Source of the DNA: an uncultured Eubacteriales bacterium
GTDB lineage: Bacteria; Bacillota; Clostridia; Monoglobales; UMGS1388
Length of the DNA: 6,185 bases
Direction: 5' to 3'
Assembly (NCBI GenBank): GCA_900551345.1
Contig: URVP01000090.1
Location: 1-6,185 of the forward strand
Under the pieces are notes generated by a model that saw only the letters and a list, made by a program, of their open reading frames with translations, was not told the DNA's origin and did no database searches. Every line of letters begins with the position of its first letter. The first letter of the stretch is position 1. Positions 5,791 to 6,185 of this stretch are shown here, piece by piece. A program made the translations under genes and the position numbers.

Positions 5791-5913
5791 AGACTGTGGT
5801 TTTAGGAATTCAACTACAAAGGAACAAAAAAGTTCGCATACCTCCAATTCATAAGTAGACAGCATCAAATAATATTTTTTCGACAAAAATGCGGTTTATA
5901 TGGCAAATTGTTA

Positions 5914-5921
5914 TAATTTTG
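5914..5921 (+). promoter_or_regulatory. Bacteroidales-style -7 box upstream of asd
   Basis: TAATTTTG fits the Bacteroidales -7 consensus TAnnTTTG, giving a transcript start near 5928 and a leader of about 60 bases. A clear -33 TTTG at the proper distance is not visible. The overlapping TATAAT (5912-5917 region) could alternatively serve a conventional sigma factor. Confidence 0.35.
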
Positions 5922-5990
5922 CAGTCTAATCTTTCCTATTAGATAGTATAGAAAGGGAAATACAGTATTCACATTTAACAAAAGAAAAAG

Positions 5991-6185
5991 ATGAAAGTAG
6001 CTATTGTTGGCGTAAGCGGAGCCGTAGGACAAGAGTTCCTGCGCGTGCTCGATGAGAGAAACTTCCCGTTGGACGAGTTAGTTTTGTTCGGTTCTAAACG
6101 TAGTGCCGGAACAACTTATACTTTCCGCGGCAAACAGATCGAGGTGAAACTCTTACAACACAACGATGACTTTAAAGGGATAGAC
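5991..6185 (+). CDS. asd: Aspartate-semialdehyde dehydrogenase, N-terminal part (runs off the right edge)
   Basis: Sixty-five codons are visible. The NADPH-dependent enzyme reduces L-aspartyl-4-phosphate to aspartate semialdehyde, the branch point to lysine/diaminopimelate, methionine and threonine, in the cytoplasm. The start MKVAIVGVSGAVGQEFLRVL carries the Rossmann GxxGxxG motif (G7, G10, G13). FGSKRSAG (33-40) is the family's NADP-phosphate-binding loop (usually FASxRSAG). The sequence, including LLQHNDDFKGID at 54-65, looks like the Bacteroides/Prevotella version. The catalytic cysteine and histidine are outside the window. The start is preceded by an A-rich leader (AAAAGAAAAAG) with no Shine-Dalgarno site, typical of Bacteroidota. 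An adjacent antiporter N-terminus on the opposite strand appears to come from the same genome. Confidence 0.92.
   Translation, partial: MKVAIVGVSGAVGQEFLRVLDERNFPLDELVLFGSKRSAGTTYTFRGKQIEVKLLQHNDDFKGID

Noticed and set aside
5817..5846. GGAGG followed by T and ATG on the minus strand, giving a nine-codon frame
   Set aside because: The ATG is only one base from the GGAGG, far too close for initiation, and the frame ends after nine codons; chance match.
5791..5886. N-terminal extension of the TPR frame to a TTG at 5886
   Set aside because: Neither the TTG nor the ATG at 5865 has a ribosome binding site, and the extra residues look like spacer translation. The antiporter-like sequence begins exactly at the ATG at 5790.

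Overview
Most of the window (about 1-5700) looks like a low-GC Gram-positive chromosome, probably a gut-type Clostridia (Oscillospiraceae/Ruminococcaceae-like). Its genes have strong Shine-Dalgarno sites (GGAGG, GGAG, AGGTG), it has a CCA-encoding tRNA-Leu with a rho-independent terminator, and it encodes a zinc-ribbon/TPR/PASTA surface protein typical of that group. The last ~480 bases look like a different phylum, Bacteroidales. There the N-terminus of aspartate-semialdehyde dehydrogenase is preceded by an A-rich leader without a Shine-Dalgarno site. Divergent from it is the first ~29 residues of what looks like a Bacteroidales cation:proton antiporter. That antiporter start runs in frame into the Clostridial gene at about 5704. 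I read this as a chimeric join (assembly or library artefact) inside a membrane-segment coding sequence, although a real recombination cannot be excluded from the sequence alone. Family and taxon assignments are from recognition, not from a search.

Layout, left to right. Positions 1-359 (minus) hold the 5' part of an ADP-ribosylglycohydrolase-family gene, started by GTG behind GGAGG. Positions 432-2138 (minus) encode a cytoplasmic GH20-type beta-N-acetylhexosaminidase, 72 bases upstream of the former and probably in one operon with it. A divergent AT-rich region follows, carrying a good sigma-70 promoter for tRNA-Leu(CAA) at 2339-2425 (plus), which ends in a strong terminator. Positions 2471-2993 have no convincing gene but contain several hairpins, including a striking 67-base imperfect stem-loop at 2861-2927. 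Positions 2994-3161 (minus) hold a short 55-residue membrane-protein gene of holin-like type with its own ribosome binding site.

Positions 3332-4543 and 4561-about 5703 (minus) form a two-gene operon ending in a 14-bp-stem terminator. The upstream gene has a membrane segment, TPR repeats and a propeller-like C-terminal region. The downstream gene has a zinc ribbon, a membrane segment, TPRs and three PASTA domains. Both products appear to be membrane-anchored with large outside domains, suggesting a cell-envelope sensing or scaffold pair. The real N-terminus of the upstream protein has been replaced by the foreign antiporter start.

The GH20 and ADP-ribosylglycohydrolase-family genes suggest amino-sugar glycan use. 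The asd fragment at the right end belongs to aspartate-family amino acid and diaminopimelate synthesis in the second organism and is unlikely to be functionally related to the rest.
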